Assembly: GCA_022495995.1 (NCBI GenBank)
Contig: JAFEMH010002090.1
Span: 62,001 to 126,000, forward strand
Reading direction: 5' to 3'
Source of the DNA: Adenophora triphylla var. japonica
Lineage: Eukaryota > Streptophyta > Magnoliopsida > Asterales > Campanulaceae
DNA: 64,000 bases
How positions within the stretch are numbered: the first letter of the stretch is position 1; every line of letters begins with the position of its first letter. This document shows, piece by piece, positions 42,278-54,495 of the stretch. The notes below the pieces were generated by a model. The model worked only from the letters and a program-made list of their open reading frames with translations. It was not told where the DNA came from and ran no database searches. The position numbers and the translations under genes are program-made.

Positions 42278-42484
42278 AGATGGGAGGAGGGTACTTTAGT
42301 ATGGGACAATGGCAGGAGCTTGAATTGCAGACATTGATTTTCAGGCACATGTTGACTGGAACTGCTATTCCACCTGAACTTCTCCACTTGCTTCTCAAGA
42401 AAAGGCTTATTAACTCCCCTTCTCCTTCATCTTATTTCCAGTTCTCTCACCCTCTTCAACACTTCCCCCATTTCCAACCTGTTT
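42278..42484 (+). CDS. GRF: GRF exon 2, QLQ domain
   Basis: Encodes MGGGYFSMGQWQELELQ, then the rest of QLQ (LIFRHM, PPELL) and a Pro/His/Phe linker ending QPV. The QLQ domain binds the SNH domain of GIF co-activators; the Q-x3-L-x2-Q pattern is intact. Acceptor CCAAAAG at 42277; donor TTT|GTAAGT at 42485. An ATG at 42265 is in frame with the domain (MVPKEMGGG) and could serve as a start in a transcript beginning downstream of the insertion. Confidence 0.9.
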
Positions 42485-42916
42485 GTAAGTCAATTCTTCC
42501 AATTCTTTTATCTTAAAGATTAGATTTTTTTGAAATATTATTGCTCACCCATTTGCTAATTTTGTATGATCTGAATGGGTTTATTCTGTTGGTGAATATC
42601 TTGGGTTTGGTCTTTCTGAATCATGATGTGAACACTGAAATTTAGGGCATGGTACAACTGTTTATGCACAATGTACATCCAACTAAAGAAACATATCCTT
42701 TGTCAGTAATAACATTGAGACCTTGTTCTTATCTTAGTGATTTAATCTTGCTTGTTCTGCTTTAATTTCACCAACCAAAGATTATGTCTTTGGTTAATTT
42801 GCAGTTTGCATTCAGTAGATCAGTTCTTGTAAATTTGATGTTTGTGTGTGTGTGTGTTCATATCATTTAAATATTTAATTTTTCTAAGAATTTGTCATTT
42901 AAACTTGTTGAATCAG
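42485..42916 (+). other. GRF intron 2
   Basis: GTAAGT...CAG intron of 432 bp, AT-rich, with a GT run near 42842-42857. Nothing else is seen. Confidence 0.85.
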
Positions 42917-43286
42917 TGATGCAATCAGGATATTGGGGAAGAGGAGCAATGGATCCAGAGCCAGGGAGATGCAGGAGAACAGATGGGAAGAAATGGAGGT
43001 GCTCTAGAGATATAGTGGTTGGTCACAAGTACTGTGAGCGCCACGTGCACCGTGGCCGCCACCGTTCAAGAAAGCCTGTGGAAATCCCCACACCAACCAC
43101 CACCAAAAACATTAATCCTATGACTGGCCGTGGTGGTGGTGGTGGTGAAGCTCTTAAAACCGCCAATGCCGCCCGTTCTACGGGTGGCTCTGACAATCCT
43201 TTTTCAGCATTAGCTGGTGGTGGGGGCAACAATTTTTCTCTTTCTGGGCATTCTCCTTCCTTTGATCTACTTTGCCTCAATCAAAG
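42917..43286 (+). CDS. GRF: GRF exon 3, WRC domain
   Basis: Encodes [20 protein letters not shown] and the WRC zinc finger: Cys in GRC, WRC and YC and His in ERH give the C3H pattern used for DNA binding; the basic run RHRSRKP serves as nuclear signal. A Gly-rich stretch encoded by a GGT run (43132-43149) and a Ser/Gly linker follow. Donor AG|GTATAT at 43287. Confidence 0.93.
43062..43083 (+). promoter_or_regulatory. miR396 target site in GRF
   Basis: The 22-nt site starts CCGTTCAAGAAAGC and ends TGTGGAA at the end of the WRC-coding region, the place and sequence conserved in most plant GRF genes. It would let miR396 cut any transcript that includes exon 3. Confidence 0.9.
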
Positions 43287-44661
43287 GTATATCATTAATC
43301 TCTATATCGTCTTCTTGTTAATTAACATATTTATAGATATATTTTACTTATGTTGATAACTAAGCATGTGAATTGATCCATTAACATCTGGACTATTGTC
43401 CTCATTTTACTTTGACTACTAAGCCAATTTGTTAGGATTTTTTTATGAAAGTGTAGAATGTGTGTGTTGTAGGACATGGCACCGTGCAACAACGGTCGGT
43501 ATGGATAGAGGTCACATTTATCTTTTTGAATAATGGATGACAGATTAGATGGGCTATTTCTAGACTCATTGGCAAACTTGTTCAGCTCGTTTAATCTCTA
43601 TCGCACACATAAAAGAAATAGGGATGTAGTCATCCACACGGTCCGCTGCAACGTGACAACAAATCTGCGTTGCAACTGTTCCAAATCCGTGTGTTGTGTT
43701 GTGTTGTGTTGTGTTGTGTATTGTGTGTTGGTAGGAGGCATTGAGGATAAGAGTAGGAAATGAGGGAAAAAGCATGACAAAAGTAATGTTGGTCCCACCA
43801 GATATTCTTACATCTTGAATCAAGTTGAAATAGTACTTGGTTTAGCTGGAATGCCCCTAGAGTCCAAAAGAATGAACTCATAGAATGTTGAAATATCTTG
43901 AATGGGGTAGGTTTCTGAGTTAAATTATGTCACCATGGTAGGACCTCACTTTTCAGTCTTACTAAGCTGTATGGAATCTGGGGAGTAAGAAGATAAAGAT
44001 CCTGCACTAACTAACCCTAGCCACTCAATCTTAATAACTTGATTTGGTACCCCATATGTTATTTCTCACTCAATGCTTTTTCTTTAATTTTCTCATATTA
44101 TAATTTAAAATATATGAATTACCAAATTTGAAAACTTGTCATTCATTTTAAAAACTTGTCATTCATTTTGAGACACAAGTAAATTTGAAATTTTTTCTGT
44201 CATTCATTTTGGGACAAAGGTGGTACTAAATTAATATCATGTCTTTACGTTATTCTAAATAAATACTACAGTTCATGTTTGGGTAATGCTCGGCTCTCTC
44301 CACTTTTGACCAAACCTATGCATTGAAGTAATCCACTTGTACATGATGCTATGTCAAATGCACATTTTGGTTGAAAAGAGGGGTAATAACTATCATGTTC
44401 ATTGGTAACTTTGACTTCGCTTTCATGAAATTTGTGTTCTTATTTAAAAGTAACATTCTTTCTTGACAAAGTTTGTTATTATTGGTTTGTTTGCTCTAGT
44501 GAGCTTAAAAGACTTATGTCGGCCCAACCTTCCCTGGACCACCCATAGTCAGCTCTTGCAGCACAAAGTTGCCCTTTTATTTGAACTGTTATACAGAAGC
44601 CAATGTTAGTTGTGCTTGATAGATGTTTCATTATACTTCTTACACACATTACTGTTTCCAG
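43287..44661 (+). other. GRF intron 3
   Basis: 1375 bp from GTATAT to TTTCCAG. It contains a GTGTT pentamer run (43690-43718) and a duplicated ACTTGTCATTCATTTT segment (44135-44170). No gene is recognised on either strand. Confidence 0.8.
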
Positions 44662-45100
44662 GACTTTTGACATAATGATCGAAAACAAGAATATATTTAG
44701 ATCTGAAAATGAAGATAATAAATCAGATGGCAGAATTCTACGTCCGTTCTTTGATGACTGGCCACGATCTATTCATGAGCCGGATAACGCCTCTGGTGAT
44801 GCTAGCTCACTAACTACATCTACCAGCCTTTCTATTTCTGTACCAGGAAATCCATCTTCTGATTTTTCATTGAAACTGTCCACCGGTGATGTGGAGGAGG
44901 AGCCAGGGGTTCAAGAAAGAGAACGCCCACTGTTGAACTGGGGTATGTCATGGGGTTCAAACCCGGTGGGGTCAATGGGAGGGCCACTTGCTGAAGCACT
45001 AAGATCATCTGCAAGGTCCAGTTCAAATTCTTCACCAACTAGCGTTCTGCATCAGTTGCAGCGTGCCTCTGCTTCAGAAGCTAGCTACATCAGCACTTGA
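44662..45100 (+). CDS. GRF: GRF exon 4, C-terminal part
   Basis: Completes the Arg codon split by intron 3 and encodes LRPFFDDWPRS (FFD motif), the SLSIS...SDFSLKLSTGD segment (TQL-like) and WGMSWGSNPVGSMGGPLAEA (GGPL motif), ending SYIST and stop at 45098-45100. The C-terminal half of GRFs carries the activation function. No disruption is visible. Confidence 0.92.
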
Positions 45101-45400
45101 TTTCACGTTCTTTGTGATCGTGGAGAAGAGGATGTCATTAGTTTCTTGTTCATGTTGTTTTTTTTTTTTTGTTGATGTTATTGTGAACAAATTGTGTTAT
45201 CGGCTGTACAAAGTGCAAGAATCGTTGTCTTCTTTTTATGTAATTTGTGTGGATTTCCTGTTTGATGAATTCTGGTTGAAAGTTGTCTGGTGTAAGATAC
45301 TTGGATCGAGCCACCATGCTTGTTCCTTTGTACGCTGCTTGTTCCCTGATAAATGATGCTAAGACGGTACTTCTTAGGACTGATTAAAAAGAAGAAAATG
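45101..45400 (+). other. GRF 3' untranslated and flanking region
   Basis: T-rich sequence downstream of the stop codon with a T-run at 45157-45170. No polyadenylation signal stands out clearly. Beyond about 45400 Copia-C-related sequence may begin. Confidence 0.55.
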
Positions 45401-46411
45401 CTTCACACAAAATTACCCTTATTTTTTGTTCCTCTTGTTTTCTTTGTTTGGTGCCATCTAAGTTTGGGAATGCCTGAATTAATCTAAATTTGTGTATGCC
45501 TGAATTAGAATAATAAACAAGTAAATTCGGATTTGCTGTGACAATCTGGGGGAGCGAACGCGCGGACATGGGGCGCCCGACCGCGCAAAGTTTCTGTCTT
45601 GAGGGAGCGAACGCGCCCAATCATGGGGCGATCGTGTGCTGGTTGATATCTGGATGGGGCGATCGGGCCCTAGGCCGGGTGTGGGCTTCTTAGCGGCAAG
45701 TTCTGAGCAAGATTTTGAAACCTGCAGGGTTTGGAGTATGCATAAATATACCACTTACCCCTAATCATATTGAGTATTCTCTAGCTTATCTATTTTTTAG
45801 ATATAGGGTTTGTAAACACATGAATTCTTGTGTCTAAAAATTCGTACACTATATTATAGATTGTAATATGCTGATTTTCATAAGATAATAATATTTTCTC
45901 CCTCAACCCTTGTACGTGCCAAGTTGGTCAACCACGTATATCTACGTGTTGTGTGAATGTTGCTTGTTTTCTATCTTCAACATATACTCTGTTCTAACAA
46001 ACCGGTATCAGAGCCGGACAGGTTGAGTAAGGTATAGGGTTTTCCGCTGAATAAGAAGATGGGAACAGGAATTGAATCGCTGATTGACAGTTTAATGGAA
46101 GAATAGTTTTTCTCTTTGTCAAATCAAGATGAAAGCATTGTTGAGGGACAAGGGTTTGTGGGCTACAGTGGTTGTCGCAATCAGGAATCGTCAGGATTTA
46201 AAGGGTAAAGCAGAAGCCGTTCCCACCGGTGTTATCGCAGCTGTAACAGCAGAAGGTTCGGAGAAAGCGAAGAAGGTAGCAGAGAAGGAAGAGGCAGATC
46301 TGATCGCGATAGATGAGAGGACCCACTCTAAAATCATAAGGTGACTAGATGATGATCTTCTAGCGGATATAGTAGTTACCGATTCCGAAGGTGCTTTGTG
46401 GCTTGTGTTGG
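45401..46411 (+). mobile_element. Copia-C remnant: LTR end, primer site and start of gag
   Basis: An LTR end (TCTGTTCTAACA, ending at 46000) is followed by CGGTATCAGAGCC (46004-46016), an initiator-Met-type primer site, and by a gag start (ATG 46060, broken after about 15 codons; MKALLRDKGLW at 46129). The LTR part has GC-rich repeats such as GGGAGCGAACGCGC and GGGGCGATCG (45550-45670) upstream of an AT-rich TATA-like segment near 45741. The start of the LTR could not be fixed. The gag is cut by Copia-D at 46411/46412. Confidence 0.65.
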
Positions 46412-48025
46412 TGTAATGCCCTAGGCTATAGTTATGATTGACTTGAATCGTTATGTATCATCTTTATTATTTATTATAGAGCGCATTTATTCTGTTCATT
46501 ATATGTTTGCATGTTTATTATATTGAACTGTGTCCCTAGTTGTTGTGAACAACTAGTATAAGTTGGTAATGGATAATCATAGAGATGATTATATGCATGG
46601 AGATGCACATTACACTTATGGATACTTGCTAGAGAACAAGTATTGAACTTGACCTACTTATGAGATTTATGACATGGTCTGTTGTCATGATTAAATCTCA
46701 TGATAGTCATGTTATTGAATCCTTTGTACCTGAGATTATCATCGTCTTCCACATGGTGAAGATCGTGTTTGATATAGTCTAATACTATCTTTAATCAGGT
46801 AGCAATAAGGGCTATGTTAGCACGTTTGGGTCCATGTAGGGAAGAATGATAAGTCAAGACGGGATTTGTCCCTCTTATGAAGAGAGATGTTTGCTTGGGC
46901 CCCTCGATGAATGATGTTGATGAAATGTGTGGCCCACTCAAATGATTTGATAGAGATCAAATGCATTTGGATTATCAACATATTCGGAATCGAGAAAACA
47001 TTGAACGGAATGAGTTGACCTAGACCATGACTCATGTTCAATTGGACATCGTGGACAAAGGGATTATGACATTAAATCTATTAAGGAATCAAGCTTTGAT
47101 GTTATATTTAATTGGGTGGACATAATGATTTGCTAGAAGTCACTTATGGCTTGTGAGGTTGATGTTTCAACTCACTGCCAACATAAAATATAATTCCTAA
47201 AGGGTCACACACAAAAGAACGAATTTGATTTGAGCTGAAAATTGGAAATTTGGGTTCTGGCATGACTCGTGACCAGGAGTACGACTCGTGCCCTGTGTCA
47301 CGACTCTTGCCAAGGATATCGACTCGTGACCAAGGCTGAGACACGAATTGGTTTTTGTCTCGTTTTGATCAGAACGAGTTGGGGCTCAAGGAACGACTCG
47401 TGAGCACGAGTGATTTGCAAAGGGCACAACTCGTGCCAACGCCAAAATTCGTGTCCGTACGGTTTTCCTTGGCTAGGAAGGAATTGGTGTTTTACAAGGT
47501 TTCTACCCTAATTGTTAGGGGATTTATATGGAATATAAATACAACATTGTAGCCATAATTTTCCAATCTCTCACATCATAATCCAAGGTTTTAGAAACTC
47601 TAGATTTTGATTTTGATTTTGATTTTGAATCAAAAGTCCCAAATTATTCCATAGTTTTGGCTTTGATTATTGAATATTGATTCAATAATCAAGAGGATCA
47701 TCTAGCAATCCATCAAGAAGGTGTTCTTGGATTCGTTCGCATATGGATTACCGATAGAGGGTGATAGGTTAATCACCAAGAGCTTGAAGCCTCCGTTCGT
47801 TGATTCATCACAAGATTTTGAACAAGGTAGAAGAAGATCCGTTTCGATATCAAAATTCCAAGGCTAGAATGTTGTGATCTACTTTGTTAAACTTCATCGC
47901 ATTCAAGGTATGTAAATTCTATCTCATTTAAATTTCTAATCTCTTCATGCTAGACGGATCTTAGGGCTAGGGTTTTGATGTTATTGTTAAATCTTCCGCT
48001 GCGTTTGTAACCCCAAAACCCAACA
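46412..48025 (+). repeat. Copia-D 5' LTR (left border inferred)
   Basis: A cluster of ACGACTCGTG-type motifs lies at about 47263-47460, upstream of TATAAATA at 47534-47541. Later the LTR has three ATTTTGATTTTG-like units (47606-47628). The right border is fixed by the primer site; the left border is chosen at TG after the Copia-C gag piece. Confidence 0.65.
47263..47460 (+). promoter_or_regulatory. CACGA-n-TCGTG near-palindrome cluster in the Copia-D LTR
   Basis: Six or more copies of (C)ACGACTCGTG or one-change forms, ending about 75 bp upstream of a TATA box (47534-47541). Confidence 0.7.
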
Positions 48026-48026
48026 G

Positions 48027-48039
48027 TGGTATCAGAGCC
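48027..48039 (+). promoter_or_regulatory. Copia-D primer-binding site (initiator Met)
   Basis: TGGTATCAGAGCC begins one base after the LTR end, the standard Ty1/copia primer site. It serves as a contrast to Copia-A and Copia-B. Confidence 0.92.
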
Positions 48040-48900
48040 CTGTCTTACCATGATTATGATTTAAATTGCATGGTAGATTTAATATGATTATTTGCTACCA
48101 TGTGATATGAAATAGATCTAGATTTCATGTGTTTTGTTTCTATGAAAAACAAGTATATGTGATATGCCATGATTCATGATTAGATAAATTAATTAGATTA
48201 GTTTATCACATAGGTTATAAATCTATTAATATGAATATTTAGATTTGTAATTTCTCAAAATTGAATCAAATTGTTTGTATGAAATTTTGTGAAGCCCTAT
48301 GTTCATAATTATGTTCACATGAGATCTATGTTACAACCATGCGATGTTTGTTACATGTTGAAAACCTTCTAAATATTTAAGTCTTATGCCATTCCTTAAT
48401 TAGAACACTTGTGATATTTTAGGGTATTTGATGTAGTTTCAGCCTCAGTTGGGTGCATCTTATATCTTAGTTTGTGATCAAGATAAGATTATGGTTGATG
48501 TAGTTTTGGCCATAGTCAAGTGCATCGTTCCATGTCTTATACGTTTGAAAAAGGTTTTGACTTAATTGGTGCTTTCAAATAAGATTTGACCCAAGGCATA
48601 TATGAGATTTAAAACATGTTTTTGACATATGATGTCTAAGAAAATCTCATAAAAGATCTAAGAGTCATATAGTGATATGATTGATGTTTCTACCTAAATA
48701 GCTTGATTTCGGGTATTAGCTCAGTTAAACCGGAATTAAGTGAAATATGGATCTTAGCCTACTATGATTATATGATACATGTTTGTATTTGAAGGTGTAT
48801 AATTTAGTGGGAGTATTTATGAAATACATTATTTTATCTTAGATGATAAATGAGTTGATATTGATATATGTTTATATTGTTTGCATATTTTATTGTAGAA
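48040..48900 (+). other. Copia-D leader
   Basis: AT-rich untranslated leader between primer site and gag; no gene. Duplicated phrases such as GATGTAGTTT(C/T)(A/G)GCC (48430 and 48498) occur. Confidence 0.7.
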
Positions 48901-50787
48901 TGGCTACACACAATAATCAACCCCTGTCACTGCGATCAGTCCTTGAGAAGGACAAGCTTGAGGAGAACGGTACAAACTATTCTGATTGGATCAGAAGCCT
49001 TAGAATTGTTCTAAAGCAAGAGAAGAAACTGTACGTTCTCAATGAACCCATTCCACCTCAACCTGCTCAAAATTCTTCTAGGGCTGATAAGGATGCACAT
49101 AAGAAACATAATGATGATTCTATGGATGTCGCATGCCTTATGCAAGCCACTATGTCTAAGGCTCTTCAAAAGGACCTTGAGCACATAGATGTAGCATTTG
49201 ATCTTGCTGAGCGTTTAAAGGAAATGTTCCAAATGCAAGCAAGAAACGAGAGGTATGATGTGGTTAAGTCCTTGACTGCATGTAAGATGCAAGAAGGGCA
49301 ATCGGTGGGAGCTCATATCCTTAAGATGAAGGGTTACATTGAGCGTCTCGATAGGCTTGGAAATCCGTTGAGTTTGGAACTCGCTACGGATTTGATATTG
49401 AATTCGTTGCCTGAAAGTTATAGTCATTTTATTATGCACTATCACATGACTGGCATGGATAAGAATCTCTCGGAATTGCATGCGATGCTTAAGACCGCAG
49501 AGATGATTATCAAGAAACTTAAAATTGAAACTGTGTTAATGGTTAACAAAGGCAAAGGGCTCAAGAAGGAATGCAAAGGAAAAGCAAGTGTTGCTAAGCC
49601 TAAGGCAAAGGTTGCCATTACCGAAGAGGCTCCCAAGGCATCTCAAAAGGATGCGGTTTGCTACCATTGCCAAGAGGTTGGACATTGGAAGCGCAACTGC
49701 AAGGCTTACAAGGAAGGCCTAAAGGCGAAGAAAGGCAATGCGATTGCTACTACTTCAGTTATCTATATGATAGATATTTTCCTTTCTGTTTCTAGTTCAT
49801 GGGTATTAGATACCGGATGTGGATCTCACATTTGTTTAAATGTGCAGGGACTTAGAAATAGGAAGCTACTCAAACAAGGTGAAGTTGACCTACGTGTTGG
49901 GAATGGAGCAAGAGTTGCTGCATTAGCCGTAGGGACATATGATGTAACTTTACCTAGTGGCTTAGTACTTGTTTTGAACAATTGTTACTATGTTCCAGAT
50001 TTGAATAGGAATATTATTTCTGTTTCTTGTTTGGATAATGAGGGATATAATTTTCTTATTGCGAATAAGAAGTTTTATATTTATTTAAATGATATGCTTT
50101 ATGGTATTGCAAGTTCATTTAATGGCCTCTATGTTCTTGATGTTGATGAGAAACAAAATAGTGTTGAAAATGTTTATCATGTGGACAAGAAGTCTAAACC
50201 GAATGACGTGAACAACTCGTTCATGTGGCATTGCCGGCTTGATCATATAAACGAGAAACGCATCTCTAAACTCCACAAAGATGGAATGTTAGACTGAAAT
50301 GATTATGAATCATATGAGATATGCGAATCTTGTTTATTGGGCAAAATGACCAAACCACCCTTCACTAAGAGTAGTGAAAGGGCTAGTGACTTAATGGGCC
50401 TAATACATACTGATGTATGCGGACCAATGAGCAGCATTGCTAGGGGAGGATTTCGGTATTTCATTACATTCACCGATGACTTATCTAGATATGGCTATGT
50501 CTATCTAATGAAGTAAAAGAGTGAATCGTTTGAGATGTTTAGAACATTTCAAAATGAAGTACAAAATCAACTTGGAAAAACAATTAAAGCACTTCGATCC
50601 GATCGTGGTGGTGAGTATTTGAGCCAAGAGTTTGACAATCATCTCAAAAACTGTGGAATTGTTTCAGAGTTGAATCTACCCGGAACGCCACAATGGAATG
50701 GTGTTTCCGAGAGGAGGAATAGAACCCTATTAGATATGGTTCGTTCGATGATGAGTCAAGTAGACCTTCCTATATCCTTTCGGGGAC
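48901..50787 (+). pseudogene. Copia-D gag, protease and integrase (5' part of pol)
   Basis: ATG 48901 opens MATHNNQPLSLRSVLEKD; an upstream in-frame ATG at 48843 is in the leader and less likely. Visible: gag (NGTNYSDWIRSLRIVLKQ), CCHC knuckle (CYHCQEVGHWKRNC), protease (WVLDTGCGSHIC), gag-pre-integrase (WHCRLDHINEKRI), integrase with [18 protein letters not shown] and the Glu region ERRNRTLLDMV. Stops at 50295-50297 and 50514-50516. Tat-B interrupts after LPISF. Confidence 0.92.
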
Positions 50788-52527
50788 TGAATGAACGCTC
50801 GCCGAAAAAATTAAATGTTTGCTTTTCGCATTTTTTAGGATTCGCCACGCCGTTTTTAAGGAAAACATTGAAAAACCTACTTGAAATGAGATTTTGAGCT
50901 CGGGGGTCTCGTTACGTGTTGGGAAGAACTTGAGAGTTCACCCAACACGCCTCTTTCGAGACTTTCAATCAAGCATTGGACAATTATAGACATTCAAAGT
51001 GTGTGTGCAATATGTGTCAATCAAGCAAGGCATGCAAATTGGGAATTTGATTGATGGTATAGAAGTTGGATACAACTTGTGAGCCCTGACAAGGGGGCCA
51101 CACCCTTTACATATCATGACTTTCATTACAAGGCAAAAGGCTAAGACAGTCTGCTCAGGAAGCTCCGATGTCGTCCGACACAGGACTTCCCATGACGGGG
51201 ATGTCGGACGAAATGAGGCCTCATGGTCAGATTGTCCCTTACAATGACAAGGCTACTCTGGAAACTGGAACAAAACATTTTGTATAAGGAAAGACACTAT
51301 TTGGGGTCTAAGTCCAGTTTGGGATTGATTAGAGTGAGCAAAGTCAAGATTGACTTTTTAATGATACGGGTGTCATGTGACATAGAACACCCGAAGTTGT
51401 CTATGTCACGTGACAAACTGCCTCTATCAATGGATCGCACCCAAACAGACCTTAGACACTCCGAATAGTGGCTAATGAACTAAAAAATCACTTAGGCAAA
51501 CTTTGAGTTACAAACAGGGAGGGTTAACCCTGATAGATCTGAAGTCCAAGAAAAGCTTTACAGCTTTCTGGGAACTCTATGTCGTATGACATAGGACCTC
51601 TTGAGAGTCCTATGTCGTCCGACAGAGGCAGCCTATTTCAGTGCCCTTCAGTCTGGTTGATTCCCCTTTGTTCCCAAAGCAATCCAAGCTATATTTATTA
51701 TCTGAAAGCAGTAAAATAGTAAAGTTACGTGAGTATTATGGGAGGATCACATGGCTTTGATGGTCAAATGTGATTAATCACATATCTATGGCCATCTTTA
51801 AGTAGCCATCACCTCCTAACTCAATGGAAACTAACAAAGATCCAAACTTTAATGGTTCTAATACTATCAAATGTCCAGATCTGAGGTGGGGAGAGGTGAA
51901 TATGGAAGATTCACCTCTCCACCACCTTTATCATGCAAAATCCCAAATATTTCACATAATATCAAAGTAAGTAAGCATGCATGGTGATATGAGTGTATGG
52001 AAGAATAAATTAAAGAGAGAAAGGGTTTAGTGGCTACCTATTGTAGTCCACCAGGTAAGAACACCAGTAGTATGGTGTCTACCCCTTCAACACACCAACA
52101 AAGGGCACCTTTCTTTGGATCTTGGCTTTGGTGTATGTGTGTGTGACGAGGGAGGTGAGTGTGTGTGTATGAGAGAGAGAGAGAGAGTCTCTATTTCTAC
52201 AGAGTTTCCCCTCTTTTACTGATATCCTCCCAAAACTCTCCAAAAAGTCCCCCAAAATGATCAGCCATGCCTTCTATTTATAGGCAGGCTGATGGGACGT
52301 CCTATGTCGTCCGACAAAGGGAGTTAAACCGCCTTTGGACAACCGGTGTCATTCGACAGCGTACTCCTTTGTGACCAATTGGGCCGCAGGAAGGCAGGCC
52401 CAATGGATCAAATGGATCAATGGATAATTTGGACTCAAAATGCTCTTTAGCAAATAAATGAGCCCAAAATTAAGGTCATCCATGGAGAGTGGACCCAAAA
52501 ACACGAGTTCGAGTCGGGGTACTCACA
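50788..52527 (-). repeat. Tat-B 3' LTR (left)
   Basis: 1740 bp. It contains several TGTCG-nn-CGACA motifs and TGTCACGTGACA, a GA run near 52168-52185, and on the minus strand a CTATAAATAG TATA box near 52277. Differs from the right LTR by scattered substitutions. Confidence 0.93.
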
Positions 52528-53845
52528 GAGCCCCTCGGCGACGTCACTTCCGCGAGAAGTGGGGTCGTCGATAAAATGAGAATCCCGAGCCGGACACGAA
52601 CGGCAGGGAAAGGGATGACCATGATGGTCGAGTGGCTGGACCTCTTATGGAGAGGATTCCTACGTATCTCGTGAGGGAATCAAGCCGAATCGTAGTTCAT
52701 CAAAGAGGTGGCACTAACGAGATACCACGGGCTTTGTACCAGGGTTTGACTATTTCTTTGGGGAGTCACCCGAGGATTTGACTGTTTATTTGGGGAGTCA
52801 CCCGAGGATTTGAATGTTTCTTTGGGGAGTCACCCGAGGAGTTGACTGTTTCTTTGGGGAGTCACCCGAGGAGTTGACTGTTTCTTTGGGGAGTCACTCG
52901 AGGAGTTGACTATTTCTTTGGGGAGTCACCCCGAGGAGAATGAATGAGAATCCCGAGTCGGACTATGAACAGTGGGGAGAGGATGATGACCAAGATGGTC
53001 GGGCGGCTGGACCTTTTACGAAAAGGATTCCTACGTATCCCGTGAGGGAATCAAGCCGAATCGTAGTTCGTCAAAGAGGTGGCACTAACGAGAGGCCATA
53101 GGCTTTGTACCCAAGGTTTGACTGTTTCTTTGGGGAGTCACCCGAGGATTTGACTATTTCTTTAGGGAGTCACCCGAGGATTTGACTGTTTATTTGGGGA
53201 GTCACCCGAGGAGTTGACTGTTTCTTTGGGGAGTCACCCGAGGAGTTGTCTGTTTCTTTGGGGAGTCACCCGAGGAGTTGACTATTTCCTTGGGGAGTCA
53301 CCCCGAGGAGAATGAATGAGAATCCCGAGCCGGACTATGAACGGCGGGGAGAGGATGATGACCAAGATGGTCGGGCGGCTGGACCTTTTATGAGAAGGAT
53401 TCCTACGTATCCCGTGAGGGAATCAAGCCGAATCGTAGTTCGTCAAAGAGGTGGCGCCAATGAGGGGCCACGGGCTTTGTACCCAGGGTTTGACTGTTTC
53501 TTTGGGGAGTCACCCGAGGATTTGACTGTTTCTTTGGGGAGTCACCCGAGGAGTTGACTATTCTTTGGAGAGTCACCCGAGGAGTTGACTGTTTCTTAGG
53601 GGAGTCACCCGAGGAGTTGACTGTTTCTTTGGAGAGTCACCCCGAGGAGAATGAATGAGAATCCCGAGCCGGACTATGAACGGCGGGGAGAGGATGATGA
53701 CCAAGATGGTCGGGCGACTGGACCTTTTACGAAAAGGATTCCTACGTATCACGTGAGGGAATCAAGCCGAATCGTAGTTCGTCAAAGAGGTTGCGATAAC
53801 TATAACATGAAAGGAAAGTATAACATGGGTTAGAGACATAGGAAA
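52528..53845. repeat. Tat-B tandem array 1 (period about 340-370 bp, with inner 37-bp units)
   Basis: Four copies of a head segment with GAATGAGAATCCCGAG, GGATTCCTACGTATC and GAATCAAGCCGAATCGTAG (starting near 52573, 52941, 53310 and 53649) alternate with runs of GGGGAGTCACCCGAGGA-TTTGACTGTTTCTTT units. Open frames over the heads are short and probably not genes. Confidence 0.88.
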
Positions 53846-54495
53846 GAGCCTAAGGGGTATGGGAACAAGCCCAAATAGGTGTAGGAACAAGCCTACAGAT
53901 AGGAACGAGCCTAAAGAGGTATGGGAACAAGCCCAAATAGGTGTAGGAACAAGCCTACGGCTAGGAACGAGCCTACAGAGGTATGGGAACAAGCCCAGAC
54001 AGGTGTAGGAACAAGCCTACGGATAGGAACGAGCCTAAAGAGGTATGGGAACAAGCCCAAATAGGTGTAGGAACAAGCCTACGGATAGGAACGAGCCTAC
54101 AGAGGTATGGGAACAAGCCCAGACAGGTGTAGGAACAAGCCTACGGATAGGAACGAGCCTAAAGAGGTATGGGAACAAGCCCAGACAGGTGTAGGAACAA
54201 GCCTACGGATAGAAACGAGCCTACAGAGGTATGGGAACAAGCCCAGACAGGTGTAGGAACAAGCCTACGGATAGGAACGAGCCTAAAGAGGTATGGGAAC
54301 AAGCCCAGACAGGTGTAGGAACAAGCCTACGGATAGGAACGAGCCTAAAGAGGTATGGGAACAATCCCAGACAGGTGTAGGAATAAGCCTACAGATAGGA
54401 ACGAGCCTAAAGAGGTATGGGAACAAGCCCAAAGAGGTGTAGGAACAAGCCTACGGATAGGAACGAGCCTAAAGAGGTATGGGAACAAGCCCAAA
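53846..54495. repeat. Tat-B tandem array 2 (about ten units of 62 bp)
   Basis: The unit has GGTATGGGAACAAGCCCA, AGGTGTAGGAACAAGCCTAC and GGATAGGAACGAGCCTA; the three sub-blocks are themselves related (AGGAAC-AGCCTA), so the array grew from a 20-bp motif. Confidence 0.9.

Larger units (their letters stand above)
11801..45100 (+). pseudogene. GRF: Growth-regulating factor gene (GRF3/GRF4-like) split by a 30-kb transposon nest
   Basis: GRFs are plant nuclear transcription factors that act with GIF co-activators to promote cell proliferation in leaves and other organs. Exons are 11801-11976 plus 42151-42173 (exon 1, one target copy counted once), 42278-42484, 42917-43286 and 44662-45100. They total 1215 nt, 404 codons plus stop, close to Arabidopsis GRF3. 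All family parts are present in order: the MDFHLKEW start, QLQ, WRC, the FFDDWPR motif, a TQL-like SDFSLKLSTGD segment and a C-terminal GGPL motif. Donor and acceptor sites keep the frame at every junction. The only visible damage is the insertion of Copia-A after codon 58; reading into it meets a stop at 12008-12010. Whether the allele is fixed, silent or makes a shortened protein cannot be told. Confidence 0.9.

Noticed and set aside
43566..43881. Minus-strand frames in GRF intron 3
   Set aside because: They depend on the GTGTT run and have no recognisable domain; the region is a spliced intron.
46129..46344. Small Ala/Glu/Lys-rich gene MKALLRDKGLW
   Set aside because: It is the start of a copia gag directly after a primer site and LTR end, not a separate gene.
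53312..53833. Repeated short frames MNENPEPDYERRGEDDDQDG
   Set aside because: They are the same head segment of a tandem array with a stop or array sequence after each; not considered genes, although the frame is kept in two copies.
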